A stretch of DNA of 64,000 bases from JAAFHB01 sp037133495 (GCA_037133495.1 JBAXOA010000011.1:1-64000); one strand, 5' to 3'. Counted from the stretch's first letter, positions 8,452 to 17,488 are shown. Numbers and translations: made by a program. Notes: generated by a model not told the origin, from the sequence alone.

Positions 8452-9935
8452 TGGTTTAATATTTTATCAAAATCTGCGGTTAAATCAGTCTCTTTTTCAA
8501 AATCATATAAGGTCAGTTGTCTGATCAGATAATAAGAAACCCAGTATTTGCGCAGCGAATAGATAAAAGCCCTTCTGGCATTTTCGAGATCATTCCGGGC
8601 TAGATTGAGTTTGGTAACATCTAGTTTCCCTATTTTAAAACGGCGCATCGTAACATCAAATCCCATCTGTGCAATGGTATCTGCTCTGGCAGAGTTTAGG
8701 ACCTGGTCTGACTGAAGATTAAATTCCATGACATTCATCAGTACGGATTGTTCGAAATCAATCCTTTCCTGTTTAACACTGTTTACTACAACTTCTCTGT
8801 TGGATTTGGCCATCAGCAGCTGACCTTTTCTTTTCCCCCAGTCCACAATTGGCACTGATAATCCGATAAGGGCTATATTTTGAAATTGATTGGGATTCTT
8901 ATAAGCATCAGGGATTAAAATCGCTTTTTGATTCAAACCGGCTGACGCACTTATATCGGCACTTAATCCGTTTTGAGCCTTCGTTAATTTAACAATATTG
9001 TCTTGTTCCAGCAACCGTTGATTTTGAAGTAAAATACTAGGGTTATTGTTCATCGATTTCTGAATTGCCTTGTCAACATTTATTTGGAGCGTTGAGGAGT
9101 TCGTAGTCGGTATAATGCATTCAATTGCAGTTTTTTTATCCAGGCCAAGGAATGAAATAAGATCTGAACGGGATCGAACAAGTCCTTGATTTGCACGTGT
9201 TAAGGCAAGACGGGCATTCATCAGGTTCAGTTCGAAATTCAATAGTTCATCTTGTGTGACAGTTCCGACCTGGTACCGCCCCTTTCCGATCTGATATAAA
9301 GTATCGGCATTGGCAAGATTGGTTCTCGTAATATTTATTTCGATTTGAGCATCTACCAGTTGAAAAAATTTGGTGGCTGCCTTCACTGCAATATCTTCTT
9401 TCGATTGAATAAAATTCTTCTTGGCTGTTTCAAATTTTAGAGGTTCAATCTTCGACTTCCATCGCATGGAGTTGTAGCCATTCAATTTTTGACGGTAGCC
9501 AATGCTGATCTGATTTGCGGAATATAGAGTTTGTTTATCACCTAAGAAGTTTTTTGACATTCCCAGATCAGAACTTACAGATACGGTACCTCCGGTTAAC
9601 CCCACGTTTTGGTTCAGTTTCAATGAAGCGCTCGAAGTGAGGTTTTTTTGTTCTCCATACTGCCAGGTTTGATCCTGAGGTATGTAATCCTGCCTGATCG
9701 AATTATTATACGAAAACGGAGATGCTCCCATAGATAACAAAGGGAGTTTATCTGCCCTGTAATACTTATATTCCCAATAACTTGAAAGGTACATGTTCTG
9801 CTGTTTGAAAGCATCAATAGATTGTCGGGAGGCGAGATCAATCACCTCAGGAAGCGTCAGTCTCGTTTTATTTTCCTGGGCTGCGGCTGCTTTACAAAAG
9901 AATAGAAAGATGATGATAATAAATATACGGGTCAT
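8448..9935 (-). CDS. TolC-family outer-membrane efflux protein
   Basis: Outer-membrane channel of the exporter. 495 residues with a cleavable signal peptide (ending near AAAAQ) and the duplicated TolC/OEP layout: an N-terminal half starting TRLTLPEVIDLASRQS and long alpha-helical stretches around residues 190-260 and 400-470 (YQVGTVTQDELLNFELNLM; FKIGKLDVTKLNLARNDL). It sits between the MacB permease (9-base gap) and the second adaptor (4-base overlap) in one minus-strand operon. Confidence 0.92.
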   Translation of the reverse strand: MTRIFIIIIFLFFCKAAAAQENKTRLTLPEVIDLASRQSIDAFKQQNMYLSSYWEYKYYRADKLPLLSMGASPFSYNNSIRQDYIPQDQTWQYGEQKNLTSSASLKLNQNVGLTGGTVSVSSDLGMSKNFLGDKQTLYSANQISIGYRQKLNGYNSMRWKSKIEPLKFETAKKNFIQSKEDIAVKAATKFFQLVDAQIEINITRTNLANADTLYQIGKGRYQVGTVTQDELLNFELNLMNARLALTRANQGLVRSRSDLISFLGLDKKTAIECIIPTTNSSTLQINVDKAIQKSMNNNPSILLQNQRLLEQDNIVKLTKAQNGLSADISASAGLNQKAILIPDAYKNPNQFQNIALIGLSVPIVDWGKRKGQLLMAKSNREVVVNSVKQERIDFEQSVLMNVMEFNLQSDQVLNSARADTIAQMGFDVTMRRFKIGKLDVTKLNLARNDLENARRAFIYSLRKYWVSYYLIRQLTLYDFEKETDLTADFDKILNQ

Positions 9936-9944
9936 AATTGAAAT

Positions 9945-11309
9945 TTATTGCCTTAATGATTCAACAGGATCTTTTTCTGCAGCTTTTTTAGCAGGTAGAT
10001 AACCAAATGTTATTCCTATAAACACTGAGACGCCAAAAGAGACGAAGATGGAGAACACCGAGATAATTGTTTTTATATCAAACATGGTTTGAATAATTTT
10101 CGACAGAATCACCCCCAGGATTATCCCAATCAGGCCACCGGCAACACTAATCAGCGTTGACTCTGATAAAAATTGAAACACAATGTCTTTTCTTGATGCC
10201 CCGATTGCCTGACGGGTTCCGATTTCGCGTATTCGTTCCATTACCGAGGCAAGCATGATATTCATGATTCCGATTCCGCCGACAATCAGCGAGATTCCGG
10301 CTATTGCTCCTAGTACGATGTTGAAGATATTTTTGGTCTTTTGCTGTTGCTTAAGTAAAAGCTCCGGAATACTAACTTCAAAATCGCGGATATCATTGTG
10401 TTTGCGCATCAGCATATTGCCTGCAACCTTGGCGGTGGATGTAAGTTGTAACGTTTCCTTTACGCGAATGATAATCTTATCCAACTGGTTAATATCTTCG
10501 ATCTTTCCAGCCGTAGTGGTTGCTGTTAAGGCGGCTTGCTTAACCTGATCGCCGCGGATGAGCGACCTGTTTCGAAACCGAAGTAACATTGTTTTAACCG
10601 GAATAATAATACTGTTGTCGGTGCTGCTGATAGCCATCGTTCCTGCTCCCGAACCTACAAAACTTCGTTTTTCAATCACTCCAATTACCTGAAGCCAGTT
10701 TTGACCACATTTGATATACTTTCCCACCGGAGCTTCCTGATTAAAAAAAACGTTTTTAACATTGTATCCGATAATGCAGACGGGATATCCATCATTGATG
10801 TGTTGTTCATGAAAGAACGTTCCGCTTTCCAATTTGATATCAAACAGTTTGAAATAGGTGTTGTCAGTCCCGTCGAGTTTCACTGGGCTGCTGATATCGT
10901 TCAGGATAGCAGTATAATTAAAAGTTATGATTGGGCAGACATCCTGCACCGTTGGGATAATTAATTTGATGGATTCGGCATCCAATAGTGTGAGTCCCTT
11001 TGAAAATTTCTTTTTACTTCCGGCAAGTTGATTCCCCTCCGATGTACTACTACTTTTGGGATCATTTGAACTTGCCTGGTCAACCTGTAAAATTGGAGTT
11101 ACAATAATGTTATTCACCCCAACCATCTTGATCTGCTCAAGAATCTCCTGCTCCGCGCCGTTTCCGATCGCTAACATGCTAATCACGGCAGCTACGCCAA
11201 AAATGATACCCAGCGCGGTCAGCAAGGACTTAACCTTATTTGCAATAATCGCTTCAATTGCAATTACTACATTATAAGAGTAACGGTTATAGTAGGCTTT
11301 TATTTTCAT
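9945..11309 (-). CDS. MacB-type ABC transporter permease
   Basis: Inner-membrane subunit of a MacB/FtsX-family mechanotransmission exporter. 454 residues: a first membrane segment at about 22-45 (SLLTALGIIFGVAAVISML), a large periplasmic MacB core domain (about 55-320), then three membrane segments in the FtsX domain (about 330-445) ending in KKAAEKDPVESLRQ, the usual C-terminus. The motif GIGIMNIMLASVMERIREIG is diagnostic. There is no ATPase domain; the separate ATPase is four genes downstream. The start overlaps the end of the first adaptor gene by 23 bases. Confidence 0.93.
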   Translation of the reverse strand: MKIKAYYNRYSYNVVIAIEAIIANKVKSLLTALGIIFGVAAVISMLAIGNGAEQEILEQIKMVGVNNIIVTPILQVDQASSNDPKSSSTSEGNQLAGSKKKFSKGLTLLDAESIKLIIPTVQDVCPIITFNYTAILNDISSPVKLDGTDNTYFKLFDIKLESGTFFHEQHINDGYPVCIIGYNVKNVFFNQEAPVGKYIKCGQNWLQVIGVIEKRSFVGSGAGTMAISSTDNSIIIPVKTMLLRFRNRSLIRGDQVKQAALTATTTAGKIEDINQLDKIIIRVKETLQLTSTAKVAGNMLMRKHNDIRDFEVSIPELLLKQQQKTKNIFNIVLGAIAGISLIVGGIGIMNIMLASVMERIREIGTRQAIGASRKDIVFQFLSESTLISVAGGLIGIILGVILSKIIQTMFDIKTIISVFSIFVSFGVSVFIGITFGYLPAKKAAEKDPVESLRQ

Positions 11310-12597
11310 TTTCTTTTTTTTCCTTTTGTTTGCGAATTTGCTCCTCGTAAATAGGCCAACCTGTTGTCTCTATACCTTCCAGTTTCTCTGGTTCGTTCAA
11401 GAGTAATATCTCGCCTTCGGTAATCCCTTTATTGATAATGATATAGTCTTCATTCTCATCACCTACATCTACCAATTGCCTGATGATTTTCTCTTTTTTC
11501 ACGTACACAAATTTTGTGGAATCAGTTTCGAAAACAGCTTCGCAAGGAACATATAGTTTATCGGAGTAAAGGCCGGTTTGAATTACATTGCCGGTTGTCA
11601 TTGCCGGTTTCAAATCAGAATCACTTCCATGAATGCGGATATTAACTTCAAAAACCTTAGAATCACTTTTGGGCATCGGCTGTCCAATATTGGCAACTGA
11701 AATAACTTCTCCTTTTAGTTCTTTTGCAGGAAATGCGTCAATACTTAAAGTGACCTTCTGGCCTATTTTGATCTTTGAAATATCGATCTCATTAATGTAG
11801 GTTTCGGATATCATCTTTGTCATATCAGGCAACTTGGCAATAACCGGATTCCACGGAGTTAACATCGATCCTATCTGAATTTTAATCCCATATCTATCCC
11901 TTGCATAGATCACCATTCCTGGCTTTGGCGCTTTAATGATCAGGGCGTCATAAAGTTTAAGCAGATCGTCAACCCGGTGTTGTTTTAACCTAAAATCGAT
12001 ATTTCTTCTCTCCATTTGGGAAAGCAATTGCCGTTGCCGCATATCAAGACCCTTGATATCTTGTTCCAGTTTCCGATTTGCCTTGCCAACATCCATTTCA
12101 GCTTTCTTAATTACCGATGGAGATTCATAAACCGATTCTGCCAACACAATTTTTCGTTCCTCAACATCTGATTTCGAGTTCACAATCAAGTCGCGGTAAT
12201 TGCTCAGACTAAGATTTGAATCCAGCTTTGCATCTTCAATTACCGCTGCGGCTGTTTCTAACTCAAGCCGGGCAGCAGTCAGAACCTCTTCAATTACTTT
12301 ATGATCGAGAGTGGCAATATACTGACCCGAATCAACAACCGTTCCTTCTTCTACAAGATCGGTTATTTTTATCTCATAAACACGTACATTCTGCCCCGAC
12401 AAAACTGCAGGCAAGTCAATATTTTCGGAATTTTCGGATTCTAACTGACCTGAAGTGTGAACTTTAACTTCGACAGCTCCTTTTAACACTTTACATGTAA
12501 TCTCTTGTTCGTCAGTTTTTTTGCTTCTGCTGAAGAAAATAATGAGGAACAATCCGATTGAAACGGACAAAATGATGGTTAATCTTTTTTTATTCAT
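11287..12597 (-). CDS. HlyD/MacA-type periplasmic adaptor (first copy)
   Basis: First gene of the exporter operon. 436 residues with an N-terminal anchor (about 5-22, LTIILSVSIGLFLIIFF), a barrel-sandwich domain split by a long helical hairpin (about 110-215), a beta-barrel and a membrane-proximal domain (KPAMTTGNVIQTGLY). The C-terminal tail is charged (KQKEKKENENKS). It is similar throughout to the second adaptor in the same operon. Having two adaptors per one permease pair suggests either a mixed adaptor ring or different partner choice. Confidence 0.9.
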   Translation of the reverse strand: MNKKRLTIILSVSIGLFLIIFFSRSKKTDEQEITCKVLKGAVEVKVHTSGQLESENSENIDLPAVLSGQNVRVYEIKITDLVEEGTVVDSGQYIATLDHKVIEEVLTAARLELETAAAVIEDAKLDSNLSLSNYRDLIVNSKSDVEERKIVLAESVYESPSVIKKAEMDVGKANRKLEQDIKGLDMRQRQLLSQMERRNIDFRLKQHRVDDLLKLYDALIIKAPKPGMVIYARDRYGIKIQIGSMLTPWNPVIAKLPDMTKMISETYINEIDISKIKIGQKVTLSIDAFPAKELKGEVISVANIGQPMPKSDSKVFEVNIRIHGSDSDLKPAMTTGNVIQTGLYSDKLYVPCEAVFETDSTKFVYVKKEKIIRQLVDVGDENEDYIIINKGITEGEILLLNEPEKLEGIETTGWPIYEEQIRKQKEKKENENKSLL

Positions 12598-12719
12598 AAA
12601 ACATCAGATTATTGATTGTAACCGCTAAATGCTTTCACATAGCTGATAAACAGTGCAATATGTTAATAATTAAAATTGGTATGCGCTTTTAATTTAGGCT
12701 GGTAAAGATACAGAATAGA

Positions 12720-12737
12720 AATGAGTAAAAACTCATT
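12720..12737 (-). terminator. weak hairpin after methyltransferase-fold gene
   Basis: Perfect 7-base inverted repeat AATGAGT / ACTCATT with a 4-base loop, followed on the minus strand by a T-rich but interrupted stretch. It is about 30 bases downstream of the stop at 12768 and may end that transcript or simply lie in the leader of the exporter operon. Confidence 0.3.
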
Positions 12738-12767
12738 CTTGTACGTTAACGGAAGAAAAATATTGTA

Positions 12768-13529
12768 TTAAAAGCGAAGAACAAAATCTTCTTTTTGCAA
12801 GCGTTTATTGATGATTCCGATCCCAATTTCGAAAAGATCGAGCGACACGCTTATCTTCCTGCTCTCAATCAGCTCTTGCCAGATCAGTTCTATTTCTTTT
12901 GATTCATGTATTCCAATGATAATCAAAGTGCAATTTTTTTCATTTGTACTCAGTATCTGATATACAACTTCCTGGCATCGGAGAGGATGATAACGATAGT
13001 TAATTATTATAAATTCTGAATCGGCTAAAGGTCCTGAAAATTCTTTTTCGTAATAAATATTTGTTAATGCAGAATCTTTTAGCAGTTCATCATAAAGTGA
13101 ATGATATTCATGATTTTTAGTATGCTGATACACTGGTATCCGATCGTCTAAAGAGGCTATTACAGCAAGATTGACTCCTAATGACGGGCCATAATTACTG
13201 ATTGATGAAGGTTTAAAATAGTTGATCAGCCGACACACAAGTTTCCCGTATCTGAAGGATAATTCAGCTTTTTTATATAGGTTTTGCAGGCTTAATCTGC
13301 GCAGATTGAATTCTTTACATATTTTATTCAGTGATTCATCCGAAAGATTGGACAGTAAGCTTTGTGCCCTATTTTTTAAATCTTTGTAGTTTTTGTAAGC
13401 AGGAATTTTTTTCTGATCCTCAATAACAGTAGTGATGAGATGAAATAAAAAAGGAGAGTGAATACCATGTCCTCCGCGATGACGTGCTTTCACTAAATAA
13501 TTTAATCTGCTTTGAGTACGAAAATTCAT
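12768..13529 (-). CDS. Degenerate class I methyltransferase-fold protein
   Basis: 253-residue protein that resembles a Bacteroidota SAM-methyltransferase group opening with a conserved 'HGIHSPF' segment (here RHRGGHGIHSPFLFHL). The Rossmann motif I position reads SSISNYGPSLGVNLAVIA, where an acidic residue and the usual LELGTS-like context are expected, and the following acidic ribose-binding position reads VYQHT. On inspection SAM binding therefore looks impaired, and the protein may be a non-catalytic relative. It is divergent from recG with a 91-base shared upstream region. The function is not known. Confidence 0.6.
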   Translation of the reverse strand: MNFRTQSRLNYLVKARHRGGHGIHSPFLFHLITTVIEDQKKIPAYKNYKDLKNRAQSLLSNLSDESLNKICKEFNLRRLSLQNLYKKAELSFRYGKLVCRLINYFKPSSISNYGPSLGVNLAVIASLDDRIPVYQHTKNHEYHSLYDELLKDSALTNIYYEKEFSGPLADSEFIIINYRYHPLRCQEVVYQILSTNEKNCTLIIIGIHESKEIELIWQELIESRKISVSLDLFEIGIGIINKRLQKEDFVLRF

Positions 13530-13586
13530 TCCTTAACATTTGATTCGCCAAAACTAATAAAGAATCACGAAAGGTAGGAGAGTAGT

Positions 13587-13616
13587 TTGCAAAACTGTTT
13601 TTTTCATGTAAGTTTG
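13587..13616 (+). promoter_or_regulatory. Bacteroidota promoter of recG
   Basis: Perfect match: TTG at 13587-13589, 19 bases, TAAGTTTG at 13609-13616. The ATG at 13621 is four bases behind the -7 box, so transcription should start at or next to the start codon. Confidence 0.7.
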
Positions 13617-13620
13617 CTTT

Positions 13621-15726
13621 ATGTCGGGAATACTATCACAGGATATAAAATTTCTTACGGGTGTCGGGCCACGCAAGTCCATTGTACTAAATCAAGAGCT
13701 GAAAGTTTTTACGATTGGCGATTTGATTTATTATTTTCCTTTTAAATATGTCGACAGGACTAAATTCTATGCCATCCGTGAGATTAACAGCAGTCTAGCT
13801 AATATTCAGGTAATTGGGCGAATAACCGGGATGGAACTCGTGGGTATCGGCCATCATCAACGGCTTGTCGCATATCTGACTGATGGAACAGGTATTCTTG
13901 AACTGATCTGGTTTCAGGGTATAAAATTTGCAAAGCAAACTGTTAAAACCGGTGTTGAATACATTGTTTTCGGTAAACCTGCCGAATTTAATGGTCAGTT
14001 CAGTATTATTCATCCTGAATTAGATGAAAAAACTCCTGAGTCAACCAAACAGGAAGGTTTTATCCAGGCATTTTACAATACTTCGGAGAAGTTAAAAACC
14101 AATTTTCTGCATTCGAAAGCGATCCTAAAGCTCCAATATGCTGCTCTTCAGCTTGCCAAGGGGCATATTTTTGAATCGATGCCAGCATGGCTCGTCCAAA
14201 AACTTGGAATGACCGGTCTTGAATCTGCATTGATCAATATCCATTTTCCTGAGAGCCCCCAACTTTTGCAAAAGGCAGAATATAGGCTAAAGTTTGAGGA
14301 ATTATTCTATATCCAGCTCAAATTGCTTCACCTTAAAGAAGATCGTCATAAAAAATTCAAAGGACATATTTTTGCGAAAGTCGGCAATTCCTTCAATGAT
14401 TTTTTTTTTAATCACCTTCCTTTTGAGCTGACAGGCGCGCAAAAGCGGGTTGTAAAGGAGATCCGCAAAGACATGTGTACCGGCAGGCAGATGAACAGGC
14501 TGCTTCAGGGAGATGTAGGCAGCGGCAAAACTATGGTCGCCCTTATGTCAATGCTTATAGCGATCGACAATGGGTTTCAATGTTGTATTATGGCTCCGAC
14601 AGAAATCCTTGCTAATCAGCATTTTGTTTCAATACAGAAATTTCTGGGTGATATGCCATTGTCTGTCAGGTTGTTGACCGGATCAACTAAGAAATCGGAC
14701 AGAGCTGTAATTCACGATGATCTGCTTACGGGCAAACTTCATCTCCTCATTGGAACGCATGCTTTGCTGGAAGATATTGTTCAGTTCGAATCGCTGGGAC
14801 TAGTGGTCATCGACGAACAGCATCGTTTTGGAGTGACACAGCGCGCTAAATTATGGCGGAAAAATTTTATCCCTCCGCATATATTGGTAATGACAGCCAC
14901 GCCAATCCCCCGAACATTAGCAATGACCGTTTATGGCGATCTGGATGTTTCGGTAATTGATGAACTGCCTCCCGGAAGAAAACCAATAAAAACAGTACAC
15001 TATTTTGAAAACAAGCGGGCTCAGCTCTATGATTTTATGAGTGATGAGATTGCAAAGGGGCGACAAATTTATATTGTTTATCCGTTAATATCTGAATCGG
15101 AAAAACTTGATTTCAAAAATCTGGAAGAAGGTTATGAGCATATCAAGAAACGGTTCCCTTCGCCCGAATATGAAATCGGGATGGTTCATGGCCGAATGAA
15201 ACCTGCAGTCAAAGATCAGGAAATGCTCCGGTTTAAGCGTGGCGAAACACAGATTCTTGTAGCAACAACAGTTATTGAGGTTGGTGTTGATGTGCCTAAT
15301 GCTTCTGTTATGATCATCGAAAGCTCCGAGAGATTTGGACTGTCACAGCTTCACCAATTGCGCGGGCGGGTTGGACGGGGAGCTGAACAATCTTACTGTA
15401 TTCTGCTCAGCAGTTTTAAACTGGGTGCTGACAGCCGCAAGCGAATCGAAACGATGGTTGCAACAAACGATGGCTTCGAAATTGCCGAAGCCGATATGAG
15501 ACTCAGAGGTCCGGGTGATATTGAAGGAACACAGCAGAGTGGTATTGCTTTCGATTTAAAAATAAGCAATTTGGCAAAAGACGGACAAATACTTCAATAC
15601 GCCCGGGATATTGCGGAAACTATTATTGTAGAAGATCCGATGCTTGAGAAACCACAAAATGACATCCTGAAAAAACAGTTAATTGCTTTGCGAAAAAATC
15701 ATTTAAACTGGGGTTCAATTAGTTAG
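13621..15726 (+). CDS. recG: ATP-dependent DNA helicase RecG
   Basis: Branch-migrating helicase that regresses stalled replication forks and processes recombination intermediates. 701 residues, typical length. The N-terminal wedge/OB domain (about 1-230, opening ILSQDIKFLTGVGPRKS) is followed by helicase domain 1 with Walker A LLQGDVGSGKTMVA, the DEAH-like box VVIDEQHRFG and motif III TATPIPRTLA. Helicase domain 2 has TTVIEVGVDVPNA and QLRGRVGRG, then the RecG C-terminal ADMRLRGPGDIEGTQQSG segment. The start is fixed by the family N-terminus, although it lies almost on the promoter. No clear terminator follows. Confidence 0.97.
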   Translation: MSGILSQDIKFLTGVGPRKSIVLNQELKVFTIGDLIYYFPFKYVDRTKFYAIREINSSLANIQVIGRITGMELVGIGHHQRLVAYLTDGTGILELIWFQGIKFAKQTVKTGVEYIVFGKPAEFNGQFSIIHPELDEKTPESTKQEGFIQAFYNTSEKLKTNFLHSKAILKLQYAALQLAKGHIFESMPAWLVQKLGMTGLESALINIHFPESPQLLQKAEYRLKFEELFYIQLKLLHLKEDRHKKFKGHIFAKVGNSFNDFFFNHLPFELTGAQKRVVKEIRKDMCTGRQMNRLLQGDVGSGKTMVALMSMLIAIDNGFQCCIMAPTEILANQHFVSIQKFLGDMPLSVRLLTGSTKKSDRAVIHDDLLTGKLHLLIGTHALLEDIVQFESLGLVVIDEQHRFGVTQRAKLWRKNFIPPHILVMTATPIPRTLAMTVYGDLDVSVIDELPPGRKPIKTVHYFENKRAQLYDFMSDEIAKGRQIYIVYPLISESEKLDFKNLEEGYEHIKKRFPSPEYEIGMVHGRMKPAVKDQEMLRFKRGETQILVATTVIEVGVDVPNASVMIIESSERFGLSQLHQLRGRVGRGAEQSYCILLSSFKLGADSRKRIETMVATNDGFEIAEADMRLRGPGDIEGTQQSGIAFDLKISNLAKDGQILQYARDIAETIIVEDPMLEKPQNDILKKQLIALRKNHLNWGSIS

Positions 15727-15785
15727 TGTGAAATTTTGTAATTTGGCAATATCCTGATTTGAGAATGGCTGCATAAACTTATATC

Positions 15786-16236
15786 TTATTTTACAGCCAC
15801 AACCAGCATTTCAAAATCTTCTGTTGTTAATTTGTCATTTCTCGAAAATTCTCCGAGTTTCGCTCCAGATATGTCAATTTTCCTGTAACCAAGTGATTTT
15901 AGTAACCAGGTTATTTCACTGGGCATGTAATACCTTTCGTTGCATTCGAGCGTCTTTTTATTTCCTGAATCGTCCTCAAATTCAGTGATATTATGGTCGC
16001 GAAATGTCATTAAATCAAAAGTGTTACTTCGATATGTCGCATTGCCTTTTTCTGATGTTGAAGCACAAAATTCTTCAACAGAGTGATATAGCGGGAATAA
16101 TCCGTTTAGTGTTGTGAAAATTAGTTTTGAGATTATTCCTTTCTGCCTTTTCCCTTGCTCTTTGAAGCTGTGTTTCTGATAAATCAATCCCTGTAACAGT
16201 ATATCCTCTTTGTGACAATTTGTTATAACCGTTGTA
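15786..16236 (-). pseudogene. SAM methyltransferase pseudogene with internal deletion
   Basis: Two reading frames carry the two ends of one methyltransferase. Minus-strand codons from 16236 encode a motif I region (SQRGYTVTGIDLSETQLQ, then RAREKAERNN). They run out of frame near 16125, where the other frame takes over with FTTLNGLFPLYHSVEEF and continues to the stop at 15786. The whole middle of the domain, including the expected segments between the first acidic motif and the strand-5 region, is missing, and the N-terminal glycine loop before SQRGY is cut by a stop. I read this as a gene that lost its 5' end and about 50 internal codons. The 133-residue frame starting at TTG 16187 is not a real gene. 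Confidence 0.7.
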
Positions 16237-16288
16237 TTATAAACTGTTTTTTCTGCACTTGCTAATCCATTATTTTCGCCATATAATT

Positions 16289-16510
16289 TTATACAATTTC
16301 TTCTACATTATTAACGTATTCCAAAATATCACCAGGTTGGCAGACCAAGACTTTACAAATTGCTTCAAGTGTGCTATAACGGATTGCTTTTGCCTTTCCG
16401 GTCTTTAGTATAGAAAGATTGGATAATGTTAGTTCGACTTTTTCGGAAAGTTCGTTTAGCGACATTTTCCGTTTAGCCATCATTACATCAAGATTTACAA
16501 TAATCGGCAT
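16289..16510 (-). CDS. XRE-family regulator (Cro/CI type, YozG-like)
   Basis: 73-residue DNA-binding protein that is almost only a helix-turn-helix (about residues 8-62: LDVMMAKRKMSLNELSEK, LTLSNLSILKTGKAKAIRY). Small regulators of this type are usually encoded directly after a DUF2975 membrane protein. Here exactly the last 27 codons of such a gene remain immediately upstream (stop at 16514-16516, three bases before this ATG). The regulator therefore seems to have outlived its partner and may now be uncontrolled or non-functional. Confidence 0.8.
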   Translation of the reverse strand: MPIIVNLDVMMAKRKMSLNELSEKVELTLSNLSILKTGKAKAIRYSTLEAICKVLVCQPGDILEYVNNVEEIV

Positions 16511-16513
16511 AGC

Positions 16514-16597
16514 TTATATCGTTAATTCGTTTTCTTCCTGAATTTCAATTCCACGTTTAAAAATCTGTGCAATTATCAGTAGTATAACGGTGACAGA
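16514..16597 (-). pseudogene. C-terminal remnant of a DUF2975 membrane protein
   Basis: On the minus strand, 27 codons ending at the TAA (16514-16516) encode a hydrophobic run (VILLIIAQIF) and the tail KRGIEIQEENELTI. That is the standard C-terminus of DUF2975 proteins paired with YozG-like regulators. An in-frame stop at 16598-16600 closes the frame and nothing recognisable of the gene precedes it. Bases 16600-16825 hold no further gene that I can see. Confidence 0.65.
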
Positions 16598-16825
16598 TTA
16601 ATTTTTTGCGATTTGGCCTCCGGCGATTGGAGAAATTCAGAAGTTATGATATTTCAAGATTTGTAATTTTACAGTCTCATCCGATGTACCCCCTAACGGT
16701 TAATTCTATTCCAAGGTATCAGAATGTGAGGCTATAGATATCAATCAATCCCGACAAGCCGAAATGGGCGATGAAGCTTCAAATATTTTTGCAAACTCTC
16801 TGTTCTCCAGTTATTAATGGAATTA

Positions 16826-17365
16826 TCATTTATCCTCTGAAATGTCATGAGAGTGCATAATCTTATCCGCATATGCCAAAAGTAAAGCCGAAATAATAAA
16901 TACAACATGAATGCCTATTTGCAATAATGCATCTTGAAGGGGGACATTATGAACATCAATGAATGTTTTTAAAAGGTGTACTCCCGAGATACTGACTAAT
17001 GAAATAATCAGCTTAATTTTTAGTGAGCTCGCATTTATTTTACTTAACCATTCGGGTCTATCCTCATGACCATCAAACGAAATCTTACTTACAAATGTAA
17101 TATACCCACCAATAAATACAACGACCAACAGGTTTATTACCATTGAAATATCAATCAATCCTAATACAGATAACATAATTACATTTTCATCCATAATCGG
17201 GAATTGAGTGATCAATTGCCATAATTGTATCATAAATTTCGCCGAATAAAGCATTGATGCAATAATTAATCCTAAATAAACAGGAAGTTGCATCCATCGG
17301 CTAAAAAAAATAAAATTTTCAAGATATCTCTCTATAGTTTTCATATCATCTTTATTTAAAAACAA
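16826..17365 (-). CDS. yqhA: YqhA/UPF0114 family membrane protein
   Basis: 179-residue inner-membrane protein. The family pattern is clear: an opening that includes ERYLENFIFFSRWMQLPVYL, then SVLGLIDISMVINLLVVVFI, FVSKISFDG, WLSKINASSLKIK, and a last membrane segment VVFIISALLLAYADKI. Four membrane segments are predicted, near residues 25-45, 60-90, 110-130 and 145-165. The biochemical role of UPF0114 is not established. It is alone on its strand inside a decayed region and seems intact. Confidence 0.85.
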   Translation of the reverse strand: MFLNKDDMKTIERYLENFIFFSRWMQLPVYLGLIIASMLYSAKFMIQLWQLITQFPIMDENVIMLSVLGLIDISMVINLLVVVFIGGYITFVSKISFDGHEDRPEWLSKINASSLKIKLIISLVSISGVHLLKTFIDVHNVPLQDALLQIGIHVVFIISALLLAYADKIMHSHDISEDK

Positions 17366-17394
17366 CCATTGAGGTAGTATTGTTTAAAGCTTGC

Positions 17395-17423
17395 ATCCCA
17401 AGGGCTTGGGATTTTTATATTTT
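17395..17423 (+). terminator. Orphan rho-independent terminator
   Basis: ATCCCAA (17395-17401), loop GGGC, TTGGGAT (17406-17412), then a T-rich tail. The orientation is plus, but no plus-strand gene ends nearby (the previous one is recG, 1.7 kb away). It may be what is left of a lost gene. Confidence 0.5.
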
Positions 17424-17488
17424 TCTATCAACAGGATTGAACATTCCTCATAGTCTAATGTTTCCTATTTATTGTGATTAATCCAGTA

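Noticed and set aside
15786..16187. Intact 133-residue protein starting at TTG 16187
   Set aside because: The first 28 residues come from reading a methyltransferase segment in the wrong frame; the gene is broken.
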